Below, piece by piece: positions 58,165-64,000 of a stretch of DNA of 64,000 nt. The notes beneath the pieces are model-generated. The model was not told where the DNA came from, did no database searches, and saw only the letters and a program-made list of their open reading frames with translations. Source of the DNA: Branchipolynoe longqiensis (Eukaryota > Annelida > Polychaeta > Phyllodocida > Polynoidae); the NCBI GenBank assembly GCA_030323885.1, contig CM059186.1, forward strand, positions 174,103,047 through 174,167,046, given 5' to 3'. The translations under genes were made by a program, and so were the position numbers. Position 1 is the stretch's first letter; every line of letters starts with the position of its first letter.

Positions 58165-61100
58165 CAAATACATAATTAATGTTCGCTTCCAGAGTGCCCC
58201 AATTATATCGCCTCTGCTTTGACAGCATAAACCTCCGTGATTATTTTTCAATCCTACTCAAAATCCTATTTAGAATCAGAACATTTCTTTAAAAATAACA
58301 ATGACAAAATAAATATTATTAAAGTTTTTTATTTTAAAATTAAATTTTAATAATAAATATAGTCATAACGTAATTTTTTTTAAAGAATAATGAAATTGAT
58401 TGAAATGCTAGCAATAGTGACCTCTCATGAATCAACTGTTGGCCAGTTCAGTGTGTGACTGCAGGTTTCGTACGGGGCCTGGAAAGTCTTGAACTTCATT
58501 TGCCCCATTTCAAGGCCTTGAATTTAACCTATTTTGGGTGATTAATCTTGAGAATTCTTAAATTCCATTAAACTGTCCCCACTGATCTAAATTAGTCCGA
58601 AATCGCCATTCGCCATTGTTTTTTCCCTGAAATCCAAATGAAAATAGTTTTGAATTCCTATCAAAGACAGCCTTGAAAAACCTTGAATTGCATATGTTTA
58701 CAATGTGCAGACCCTGTGACTGTTTGGTGTGACTGTCCGTGTGCTGGCGGCTGACTTTGTTCCATTTATTAATGCATGGATAGGTGCTGCTGGTTGCCGC
58801 CCTGGTACTGTTACCCTCTCCACGACTGGCGGTATTCGCAGTTTTACTTATCTGCCTCTCCACACTAACCCCTCATTACCATCATGTGTCGGCTCGGCTA
58901 GGCCACCTAACTCAACTATAGCCGCTATGCTAAGGCGACCCTTTACACGTCTGTGTTTAGATAAAAGATTCAACCCTTCCCAGAGTAGTGGTGAATGACA
59001 ACCCTCTTTAAATTAAAACAAAAACTGCTTCGGTAGGAATTAACTGAAGCGGGGTTGGTCCCAGTGCGCTGTGTTTATCTATACTGGCACAGAGTTGGTG
59101 AAGTGGGAGAGAATGTAGAAAGACAAAATGGCGACCACAGGATGCTCTCGATTGTACTTTTTGAAGTACATGTTTTATTATATTTTTCAAATCAAAAGTA
59201 GCGGGTAAATATGAAGATGTATGTGAAGAATATATTTTGCTTCTTAGATTAAGAATTTAAGTGCTCATTTCATTTACCCAGGCTTTCGCCACTTTTCTAG
59301 TGGGTTTTTCTTCACCCCTGGAATTTTTATCTAGCCTGTGTCTAGATCTAAACTCACCCACTTGGAACACTTCTAATAAGACAACCCGCCCTCCCGTCCT
59401 TCCTCGCCCCCCCATAAATGAGCGCGTCGGGGACTGGTGGACCCGTGAGTGTCATGTCTTTTTTTTGTATCTGTACATATCTATTGTAACTCGCGCCCCT
59501 CTTCCTCCTCCCTAGGTACCATATACACTCTTCACACCATCATTCTGTCTTTTTGTGTGCTTTTTTCCCCCAAATGTATATACTTTACTTTTTTTGCCGT
59601 GGGTGCTATTTATCCTTTATGTTTATTTGGGATTTGGGATAACATCATTCTCATCGTCATCATCATCATAATCAATTTTTTCCAATTTACTAAGAATGGC
59701 TTTTACCTGGAATTTTATTTTCCTGGACTACTATTTTTATAATTGTGAGCTTTTTAACTTCACATGTGTCTTTTGACAAATATTTGATTGTGAGCATTTA
59801 CTCTGTGTAAAAGTGATGGTTAAATGAAAATGGACAGAATACAAGTTGGTGTAAAACAATCAATCCAATCAATCATCAGACCAAACGCGGTAGAGTGTAT
59901 GATTTCTGTGTGGATGGTCGGCAGTTCGAATCCTGGCCGAGTCAATGGCTTACTAAAATAATACTTGCTGCTACCTACCCTTGCACGCAGCATTACATAG
60001 GATAGGGCAAGGACTGGTTAGCTCCATTGCAGGATAATGTGACTGAGTGGGAAATCAGCTCATGGTGCTGGTGGTCTGGTCTCCCAGTGGCACAGCACTG
60101 TAAAGTCGCCATGAATGCACACTATCACCAGTTTATATCCATCGTGATGTGACCTTAAATGTTGCCAGGATGTAAAACCTCAACAAATAAATTCATCATC
60201 ATATAATCATCCCATCCTGATGTGACCTTAGATGTTGCCAGAACGTCAAACAAAAATGATATCGTCATTGAGACAAAGGCAGAAATGGTAGACATAATCC
60301 TTGAATTTAAAGGCATCCCCTTTCTTACAATTCGTCTAGACATTAAAGTTGCATAGTCCGGTAATTTTTAGTTTCTGTCATTTTCTGAGATAAATATATT
60401 AGGTTTTTTTTTTTGGTACATTAGCTGTTTAAGCAGGGGAAATTTCAATCATGGATGATTTGTCTTCCTCATTCCACTGCTCCTTGCCCTATCTAATAAT
60501 GCCGAGCGCCTGGCTAGGAATCGACAAGTATCAATTTTTAAAGTCATTGGGTTGACTCGACCGGAGTTCGAACCCACCATCTACCAACATGGGAGACGGA
60601 CGCTCTACCTCATTCAACCATCCCGTCTGGTTGATCATTATAATCTACTTTACTTTTGTTTGAAGTAACTTTGTAGTGCAAACATATTAAATTAATTTTG
60701 GCAAGCACGCCAAAGCTCTGACACCATAGGCTTCTGTAGTAACAGGTTCTATTAAATAGACACTGCCAGTTAAGCTGGAAAGTACCCAAATAGAATGGTT
60801 CCAGATTCTGCCAATAGATGTCACTAGCTAAATTCCAGAAGAAAAATACAATATACTTGTCTTTGAATATATATTACAAGGATAAGAGCTTGAATCCTGT
60901 TGCGATAGGAATATCTGAATATAATCAGGCATTTTATTATTTCTCCAGGCATTCTTTACGTGGATATAGCATGTGAAATCATAGGCACTCGGGTAATGTA
61001 CCCGAATAGAGTGGTTCCAGATTCTGCCGATAGATGTCACTAGCTTAACTGGTGGGGGTCTATTGGCTCTGTATTCTGTTCTATGTGGCGACAAATGTTT

Positions 61101-62873
61101 GATAAGTGCACCAGTTACATATGTAGAATCAAATCCAGATCACTGTTTTGGTTTTGAAAATTTGATCTTTTCCTCGGACTATGCAGCTTTAAATAAATTT
61201 AGAATTAGCTGAAGTAAATGATAATTGACACAAAATGTCCAATACAATGTCGGCCAGGTTTGGGAACAGAATGCTCGAGCAGACGCCTGAACAAATGCAG
61301 GAAGATTGGTTGTTGGAGTTTTATGTCCTGGCAACATTACAGTCATATCATGATGGCTACCGACTTGTGACAGTGCACACGCATGGCAAATTTATAGTAC
61401 TGCCCCACTGGGAGACCAGGCCACCAGCACCATGACCTGATATCCTACTCAGTCACATTATCCAGACACTGAGCCAACCAGTCCTTGACTCAGTTTCCCT
61501 TATACTGAGTTGGGGGTGAATTTCATATCTTTCATATCTTAGGACCGTCAGGGAATCGCAGACAAATTCCGGAAGTCTGATTCCGGCCAATACTCTCCTA
61601 ACACTATCCTAGCGCCATTGCACTGGTCAGTCAGTACAGACTATCCTTGGAGAGTGCTCCACTCAACATATTATCACCCACATTACCATCGATTTCCATC
61701 TCTTTGTTTTTTTATCAGCGATCACTTTCATCCCAGAATTGTTATGATATTGTTGAATGTAAGGCAATAATTACTAGGATAAGATTCTGTTTTCTGTTGA
61801 TTATATACATGTACCATACCATAGATTTAACTTTTTTTTGTGCTCACCGGAAACCATTTTCATATATAAATATTATATAAGCCTGTTTTAATTATCGCAG
61901 AAATACACCACAACGTATTCAATAAGAGTTCACTTCGTTTTCACTGAAAGAAACATAAGGACATATATATACGATTCGCGGTTGAGGGAGGACATGATGT
62001 TACATTACTTTGCGATGAGGGAACAGAGGAGCACTCAACCGGGCGGGCTGATGGGTGGGGAAAAATTCAGGTTCTGGTTGTGTGGGAGCTGTATGCTGAG
62101 TAGTTCCGTGAATTGACGGTGGTGGTGCCACTTGACAGTGGCAATGTAACTCGTGCCCTCCATTTCTGAATTACCCGTGTTGTAGTGCAACATGTAGCAT
62201 TTTATTAGCGGTTAATCTACGGTAATTTATTTACGTGTCTCAAAATTGGAGGGAAGTATTTTGTTCTCTTAATTTGTTGTTGTCTTAAATTTGAGGAAAC
62301 TGCTCCCCCCCCCCCCCCCAACACTTTTATTTTTTAGCAGCACATTTGTACATCCCATAATGGTCAAATCATGTTGGGATGGTGCTATATCTATTTGTTA
62401 CCTAGATTATGTTATACCACAAAAGGGAAAGAAATATATATATTTATTTTTTTAATTAATAGAACAAAAACGATAGGACTATATCACATATTTTCAATGC
62501 CGGGTGTAAATTTATAAGAAACAATTCTATGTCTTTATTACGTATGTCCATGATTTCCAAGTCTTAATTTATGCATCGGGTAATGAGAGGACAATCAAAT
62601 TACATTGACGCTTCTGGTTCAGTGGGACGCTGTATACAGACGTGCATGTTTTAACTCGGTGTCGATGTGTCTTGCAGACCGCCGGTAGCCCCGGGCTCCT
62701 TCCCCGGGGCGATGGGCTGCCAGACGCCGCCGGGTCCCCCCGTCCCGCCGCCCTACCACCTCCCGCCAGCCTTCTACGGGTCCTACGGCCCCGCCGGGCC
62801 AGGCCTGCTGCTACACCCGCCGCCCCTCACCCCCCGCCCCGGGCCCACCGCCGACGGGGACAAGGACTCGTGA
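38574..62873 (+). CDS. DRAP1: DRAP1 / NC2-alpha orthologue, spliced gene of seven coding exons
   Basis: DRAP1 (NC2-alpha) pairs with DR1 (NC2-beta) through histone folds and clamps TBP on DNA in the nucleus, repressing or tuning RNA polymerase II initiation. Exons 38574-38615, 43886-43958, 50340-50433, 50970-51200, 54583-54691, 55678-56681 and 62678-62873 all have GT-AG borders and matching phases, giving about 582 residues. The first ~93 residues form the histone fold (MPSKKKKYNARFPP, RIKKIMQTDEDVGK, SRALELF, TQSRNARTLS, FDFLRDLV), very close to the vertebrate protein. After it come an acidic stretch, a basic KKRGRKKRE patch, a repeat-rich exon 6 and a proline-rich end. Human DRAP1 is about 205 residues, so the C-terminal half is greatly expanded. 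DRAP1 is the only strong match. The C-terminal exons rest on splice consistency and need RNA support. Confidence 0.88.
39371..39855. mobile_element. MITE in DRAP1 intron 1, copy 1
   Basis: The ends are gccctgtttacacggg and, reversed, gccgtgtttacacggag. It has an internal palindrome ataccacctcgcgaggtagtat (39500-39521) and the block gtgttagggcccgattaggc. The flanks (ataa and tata) look like decayed TTAA. Confidence 0.75.
40047..40590 (+). repeat. Three tandem copies of a ~170-bp unit
   Basis: Starts are near 40049, 40211 and 40431. Each has cgcaaaccatgacact, ccactttcgac, tagtgagaaaagacatta and gtccaaagtg. Copies 2 and 3 end with ttttgaaccgatttgagca. Confidence 0.85.
40833..41915. mobile_element. 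Putative DNA transposon with ~20-bp terminal inverted repeats
   Basis: The left end cataatgtaggtatgtgag (40833-40851) faces gctcacgtacctacataatg (41896-41915), with two or three mismatches. Inside are two tandem ~205-bp copies (about 41237-41448 and 41450-41650, both starting tttcttgagtcaccattttg). It has no transposase frame. The outer end motif also occurs alone at about 38906. Confidence 0.5.
41938..42496. mobile_element. MITE in DRAP1 intron 1, copy 2, with TTAA duplication
   Basis: It has the same ends and internal palindrome as 39371-39855. Perfect TTAA flanks lie at 41934-41937 and 42497-42500, pointing to a piggyBac- or Kolobok-type source. It has an extra ~80 bp (about 42115-42180) relative to copy 1. 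Confidence 0.85.
42501..42545. repeat. Short imperfect palindrome, second copy at 37212-37255
   Basis: gtctcttctgactcagttac is followed by tgtaactgggtctgagac, which can fold into a hairpin. A nearly identical copy is at 37212-37255. The function is unknown. Confidence 0.6.
43034..43413. mobile_element. MITE in DRAP1 intron 1 (family shared with 58958)
   Basis: The left end cttgtagataaaagattc...cccgtacttgcag faces its reverse complement at 43379-43413. The interior shares tagcgggt, gaagatgtatatgaagaat and other blocks (reversed) with 58958-59345. Confidence 0.6.
43631..43857 (+). mobile_element. SINE inserted 13 bases before the extended exon 2 acceptor region
   Basis: A perfect 15-bp duplication ttgaaccaattgcaa lies at 43616-43630 and 43858-43872. 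The body has tataaaagaccccttgctgc, cagcgggtttcctcc and a tail gcatcgttaaataaa, which resemble a SINE family common in molluscs (recalled). The right duplication copy ends 13 bases before exon 2. Confidence 0.82.
43886..43958 (+). CDS. DRAP1: DRAP1 exon 2
   Basis: The acceptor is ttctattctag. The exon encodes ARIKKIMQTDEDVGKVAAAV and then PVII (histone-fold helix 1 and loop). It ends with one base of the next Ser codon before donor gtatcc, a weak donor. A SINE ends 28 bases upstream of the exon. Confidence 0.92.
43959..44684 (+). other. DRAP1 intron 2, left part
   Basis: No gene is seen. There are small inverted pairs acttgtcc/ggacaagt (44330-44410). Nothing else is recognised before the DIRS element. 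Confidence 0.5.
45070..46500 (+). pseudogene. Gag-like ORF1 of DIRS element
   Basis: The frame from ATG 45070 shifts at an A run (45179-45189) into 45188-45847, which has a coiled-coil-like stretch (FKKMYEEMEHLREEVKTLQ) and an acidic block. It then shifts again through 45860-46143 (ADVPAARLQILNEEIRYAEG, ARMDRKASLTKVAHSRLGKE) and 46136-46501 (RFRGRGSRG). This fits the basic ORF1 of DIRS-1-like elements. Confidence 0.7.
46582..48330 (+). pseudogene. RT-RNase H-methyltransferase of DIRS element
   Basis: RT begins in pieces (NILNHVRNWEYLTSDKWI). It then has NIFLRPKQNRKFQMILDL and motif A (SAVLTDAYYSVPV) up to 47004, with frameshifts around motif B. YMDD is at 47149-47160. RNase H is in the frame 47375-48331 (ELLTDASLMGWWA, ALAYVKNIGG, IPGVENVLAD), followed by WGTPEVDMFASRLNAQ. 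In another frame at about 48168-48270 comes PPFSLMPRVVRKLQKDGMRA then VPHWPAQPWHPLL, the segment usually called the DIRS methyltransferase-like domain. There are at least three frameshifts. Confidence 0.88.
48430..49423 (+). pseudogene. Tyrosine recombinase of DIRS element, broken
   Basis: Recognisable blocks in shifting frames are NAARCALSMIL (about 48675-48705), VSSQRGQTILNLAVDRL (arginine I region, 48920), RRQNTQLLLSYIGPHGPISR (49116-49175) and, in the next frame, ARAASSTQVVGANLNAIMRN then FAQFYHKSL (nucleophile Tyr, about 49350). This matches the DIRS recombinase layout, with several frameshifts and stops. Confidence 0.85.
48603..48642 (+). mobile_element. SINE tail fragment inside DIRS recombinase
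   Basis: It contains ctgatgtgaccttagatgtt and gctaggacataaaacaac, the tail shared by the SINEs at 51914, 52196 and 59881. It is severely 5'-truncated. Confidence 0.75.
49941..50300. repeat. 360-bp palindromic element beside DRAP1 exon 3
   Basis: An 86-bp arm (49941-50026) is repeated inverted at 50215-50300 with about three mismatches, around a 188-bp loop. Part of the loop (gggcctacttccggcctgcg) resembles, inverted, 44740-44765 inside the DIRS left end, so it may be derived from DIRS termini. It shares a border with the DIRS right end and stops 39 bases before exon 3. Confidence 0.85.
50340..50433 (+). CDS. DRAP1: DRAP1 exon 3
   Basis: The acceptor is atggacattag. The exon encodes SRALELFIEALILKSNDMTQ and then SRNARTLSTAH, the long central histone-fold helix and loop 2. 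The donor is gtaagt. The phases join exons 2 and 4 exactly as in the vertebrate protein order. Confidence 0.93.
50434..50969 (+). other. DRAP1 intron 3 with an AT microsatellite
   Basis: It is 536 bp. There is an (AT)n run at about 50556-50580. Nothing else is recognised. Confidence 0.75.
50970..51200 (+). CDS. DRAP1: DRAP1 exon 4
   Basis: The acceptor is gcttcatttag and the donor gtaaga. It encodes the last histone-fold helix (IKHIIESEKKFDFLRDLVAG, matching vertebrate ...FDFLKDLVA), then MPNIADLQ, an acidic segment (EEDDDSQSELEIVD) and a Pro/Ala-rich linker ending AKRQRG. Confidence 0.93.
51201..51913 (+). other. DRAP1 intron 4, left part
   Basis: There is a G run at 51237-51250. A block at about 51775-51885 (actctcctagcactatcctag) is repeated at about 61590-61665 next to another SINE, so it is a dispersed repeat. 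No gene is seen. Confidence 0.55.
51914..52195 (+). mobile_element. tRNA-headed SINE (second family), complete
   Basis: It has a tRNA-like head (gaatcgatagagtgcgggcc, B-box-like gttcagttcccgg), a body with ggttggctcagtgtcaggc and ggggcagcactataaag, and a tail gatatgaccttagatgttgc followed by taagacgtaaaac and (aaac)n. Confidence 0.8.
52196..52440 (+). mobile_element. SINE of the same family, headless, in tandem
   Basis: It directly follows the previous SINE. It has the body and tail only (cttgtcgcttcctagcctgg to gacgtaaaacccaacaacc) and ends in (ccaa)n. Confidence 0.75.
52795..53470 (+). repeat. ~47-bp minisatellite in DRAP1 intron 4, first block
   Basis: The units are built from ataactgaaaaacagctaa, ataaaagtaatcacca and ctaactaacta, about 13 in number, with length variation in the ctaa part. 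The array continues at 54010-54140 and about 54450-54490. Confidence 0.92.
53471..54008. mobile_element. LTR-like insertion splitting the minisatellite
   Basis: The flank gtaat is repeated on both sides within the minisatellite unit. The sequence starts tcacagcactcggaag and ends ttgcctcgtcaacatac. Both ends resemble the structure at 12067-12565. On the minus strand it would start near TGTTGACGAGG. There are no coding frames. It may be a solo LTR. Confidence 0.5.
54009..54582 (+). other. DRAP1 intron 4, right part
   Basis: It holds the remaining minisatellite units to about 54150, then AT-rich sequence and one further unit at about 54450-54490. No gene is seen. Confidence 0.6.
54583..54691 (+). 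CDS. DRAP1: DRAP1 exon 5
   Basis: The acceptor is tgtatattgtag and the donor gtacgg. It completes an Arg codon and encodes PKKQKTEEQ, then PPKKRGRKKREKEEEEPLDD and SSATE. The lysine/arginine-rich part is a likely nuclear localisation or DNA-contact segment, followed by an acidic run. It ends in phase 0. Confidence 0.85.
54915..55130 (+). mobile_element. SINE fragment in DRAP1 intron 5
   Basis: It starts with gtgtggaaggttgggaattg and then gccgagccaaactaatgact. It has cttgtcgctacctagcctgg and ggcaaggactggtttcctca of the second SINE family. It runs into the tandem array. Confidence 0.65.
55060..55648 (+). repeat. Tandem array of a SINE-derived ~80-bp unit
   Basis: About seven units contain tggtgctggttgcctggtct, cagttgggcagcactataaa and gagtgcaactgagt, at starts near 55075, 55150, 55230, 55310, 55393, 55475 and 55555. 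The last is followed by the normal SINE tail gttgctaagacataacacc and (aaac)n. The array ends 29 bases before exon 6. Confidence 0.85.
55678..56681 (+). CDS. DRAP1: DRAP1 exon 6, large GC-rich exon with coding repeats
   Basis: A strong pyrimidine tract and ccaaaag acceptor open the exon in phase 0 (DANSKSGSGEST). About 335 residues follow without a stop to donor GC|gtaagt. Residues ~222-321 are four near-identical 25-residue repeats (DHDLERPLGRDGDGRRARDG plus DGPRV). The rest is Gly/Arg/Asp/Ser-rich and looks disordered, ending PLGLGLPNFNSC. GC content is far above that of the introns. I infer that it belongs to DRAP1 from phase and position. No homology is recognised in the repeat part. Confidence 0.75.
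55792..56091 (+). repeat. Coding minisatellite in DRAP1 exon 6, 75 bp x 4
   Basis: gtcgaccac recurs at exactly 75-bp spacing (55792, 55867, 55942, 56017), with a partial fifth unit at 56092. Units 2-4 look identical and the first differs at a few bases. The period is a multiple of three, so the frame is kept. Confidence 0.93.
56755..57013. mobile_element. MITE in DRAP1 intron 6
   Basis: The ends are atgagcctgtctcaaaaggt and, reversed, atgagactgtctcaaaaggt. Both sides also share ggtccattgtaacgat further in. It is about 258 bp and non-coding. Confidence 0.7.
57014..57544 (+). other. DRAP1 intron 6 segment
   Basis: AT-rich; no gene or recognised element. Confidence 0.55.
57545..57846 (-). mobile_element. 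Complete tRNA-headed SINE (first family), reverse orientation
   Basis: Reversed, it has the head ggcggagtggttagagtgtc, a B box ggttcgattccctgtgcccc, the body and the end catgataggcagtataaatc. It is the reference that shows where the copy at 13164 was interrupted. Confidence 0.82.
57847..58957 (+). other. DRAP1 intron 6 segment with TG microsatellite
   Basis: There is a (TG)n run at 58111-58161. From about 58720 the sequence reads as an open frame (GTVTLSTTGGIRSFTYLPLH) that seems to continue after the MITE at 59346 (LNSPTWNTSNKTTRPPVLPR), probably a remnant of a retroelement that I cannot name. Confidence 0.5.
58958..59345. mobile_element. MITE in DRAP1 intron 6 (family of 43034)
   Basis: The ends are tagataaaagattcaaccc and, reversed, agataaaaattccaggggtg. 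The flank ctgtgt(t/c)tagat occurs on both sides, suggesting a target duplication of about 10 bp. The interior matches 43034-43413 in reverse. Confidence 0.55.
59346..59880 (+). other. DRAP1 intron 6 segment
   Basis: It continues the unnamed remnant interrupted at 58957, then T-rich sequence (59455-59470) and a caatcaatc run. No supported gene is seen. Confidence 0.45.
59881..60186 (+). mobile_element. tRNA-headed SINE (second family)
   Basis: It has the head gcggtagagtgtatgatttc, a B box ggcagttcgaatcctgg, the body and the tail gatgtgaccttaaatgttgc. A second tail copy follows at about 60214-60262. Confidence 0.8.
60347..61188. mobile_element. MITE with TTAA duplication containing a SINE
   Basis: TTAA lies at 60343-60346 and 61189-61192. 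The ends agttgcatagtccg and, reversed, agctgcatagtccgag match the MITE at 11483. It is enlarged by a SINE at about 60485-60635 and by an internal duplication of gttccagattctgcc (about 60800 and 61015). Confidence 0.75.
60485..60635 (-). mobile_element. SINE head and body inside the MITE
   Basis: Reversed, it reads gacgggatggttgaatgagg, tagagcgtccg, then B box gggttcgaactccgg and gagtcaacccaatgac. It is the second SINE family and is truncated at the 3' side. Confidence 0.75.
61305..61500 (-). mobile_element. SINE body and tail, reverse orientation
   Basis: gagttttatgtcctggcaac and gtactgccccactgggagac are the reverse of the tail and body of the second SINE family. The dispersed block actctcctaacactatcctag follows at about 61595. 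Confidence 0.75.
61501..62677 (+). other. DRAP1 intron 6, right end
   Basis: It holds a dispersed repeat (to about 61680), a C run at 62306-62320 and AT-rich sequence. No gene is seen before the exon 7 acceptor. Confidence 0.55.
62678..62873 (+). CDS. DRAP1: DRAP1 exon 7 (stop codon)
   Basis: The acceptor is gtgtcttgcag. The frame set by exon 6 gives APPVAPGSFPGAMGCQTPPG, then a Pro/Tyr-rich run (PPYHLPPAFYGSYG) and a proline-rich end DGDKDS with TGA at 62871-62873. Proline-rich C-termini also occur in vertebrate DRAP1. Confidence 0.75.
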
Positions 62874-64000
62874 CAGGTGCGCCGGGCCCCTTGGGGGACG
62901 CGGGGGCCGGCCGCCGCCCCAGCCCGCTAGGTGGCGCGCGGACTGCCTGCGTCTTGGACACAGCTTGCGAATAAGCCAGTATTCACGTGTGATTTAAAAC
63001 GACGAGATCCCCGCCCTCTCGTCCCCCCGCCCCCCGTCAGCCCCCCATACTACCTATCAGACACGTATCCTTCGCTTATTTGATTCCAAACATAATGGTG
63101 TTAGGTAATATGAATACAATTAACTTTTACTACGTAAGAGAGGATAGCGGTGGTGGGTTGGGATGGATGGATGGATGGATGGATGGACGAGCAATTAATT
63201 GACTCCTGAAATTGTATTACAATTAAATTCACGTATTAAATAGGGATGAAAGATCTCTGATTTCACGGACTTGTGCGATTTTTTCTATTCACCGATTAAC
63301 TTCACAAAATGCTGATAACAGCAATTGGTTGGTTTGAATCCCATTCTTATATGACTTTAGGTGTTGCTACAACATGAAATCTAAATAAAGAGTTTGGCAT
63401 GGGTGATAATGCAATGAAAGTAAGGACAGTTGAAACCTGACTTTGGGAATTATTCCGTGATTACCTAACTGCTAATCCTATGGGGGACGTGGGGGTGGGG
63501 GTGGGGGTGGGGGTGGGAAATCCGTGTTTTCGCGGAAGTTCGCTGTTAGTGTGATACACATGGCTTGGTTCTGCTGGAACGCGCTAGGTGGCACCACGGT
63601 CTCAGCCCGATTTCCAACCTTTTTGCCAGATACTACTTTCATTCCTGATTAAATAGAAGACAGTTTTACCAACTTTATTCTTTAAGCTACAGTGACGCCA
63701 CCTAATGGAATAACGATAGGATTCCATATATGTGGTATGCGAATATGTAAGAGGTATGCGATTTGTGTGATCCCCAAAATATGAATACCCATGCGTTTTC
63801 AATCAGTCCATCCAATTTTGTATATATAGCATTCACCAATCGCTACAGGCTTGATTCAATTTGCCATCTACACAAATTACATTCACAGTTGAACATATAT
63901 ATTTACAAGGATGAAATATCTCCGGGATTTCTCAGATTTCCGGGATTTTTCCTGTTGCTTTAAGTGTATACTAATACACGCCCGTCCTGATATGACCTTA
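62874..64000 (+). other. 3' flank / presumed 3' UTR of DRAP1
   Basis: It is GC-rich for about 180 bp after the stop, then has a (GGAT)n run at about 63164-63185, a SINE-tail relic at 63345-63395 whose AATAAA (about 63383) is one possible poly(A) signal, a GGGGGT repeat (63488-63518) and the start of another SINE tail at 63981-64000. Confidence 0.45.

Noticed and set aside
59881..59960. tRNA gene
   Set aside because: The tRNA-like head is fused to the second SINE family's body and tail, and similar heads occur at 51914 and 60635.

Overview
The window is nuclear DNA of an animal, most likely a marine invertebrate of the lophotrochozoan (probably molluscan) type. The basis is spliced gene structure, Ty3/gypsy, DIRS and Ngaro-like retroelements, tRNA-headed SINEs, TTAA-flanked MITEs, and one SINE (43631-43857) whose body resembles, from memory, a SINE common in bivalve and gastropod genomes. 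The species cannot be named from the sequence. No prokaryotic gene, CRISPR array or standalone tRNA/rRNA gene is seen. LAYOUT: 1-2600 is the 3' part of a Ngaro-like tyrosine-recombinase retrotransposon (RT-RNase H, recombinase, split 3' repeats). 3441-3952, 10885-11395 and 37640-38300 are three inverted-repeat-bounded elements carrying two or three units of one ~215-bp satellite. 4683-5420 is a truncated gypsy copy (F). 6168-10859 is a full gypsy copy on the minus strand (A) with target duplication gacac. 

13164-36595 is a stack of transposons inside one SINE. The SINE head (13164-13435) is broken by gypsy copy B (13436-24995, duplication atagg) and gypsy D (25004-36572), and the SINE tail resumes at 36573. 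B carries an internally deleted LTR element E (15098-16770, duplication gaaat). B's 3' LTR is split by a DNA transposon (19663-24931, duplication cctgg), which is split in turn by gypsy copy C (19725-24251, duplication gctat). Gypsy D reads on the minus strand, with Gag, an intact 1225-codon Pol carrying an in-frame RNase H/integrase deletion, and a long accessory reading frame between Pol and the 3' LTR that I do not recognise. 

The only host gene I can support is an orthologue of DRAP1 (NC2-alpha, the histone-fold subunit of the TBP repressor NC2). It lies on the plus strand in seven coding exons from 38574 to 62873. Joined exons have consistent phases and predict about 582 residues, against about 205 in human DRAP1 (from memory). 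Most of the extra length is one GC-rich exon holding four near-identical 75-bp coding repeats. Its introns hold two TTAA-flanked MITEs, a DNA transposon with internal duplications, a SINE 13 bases from a splice acceptor, a decayed DIRS-1-like element (44685-49941), a 360-bp palindromic element 39 bases from exon 3, a ~47-bp minisatellite, SINEs and a SINE-derived tandem array just upstream of exon 6. 

Most of the window is transposon or satellite. Copies A, B, C and F form one gypsy family in two LTR subfamilies (about 171 and 192 bp). All of their proteins are broken, so the visible copies would depend on an intact relative elsewhere.
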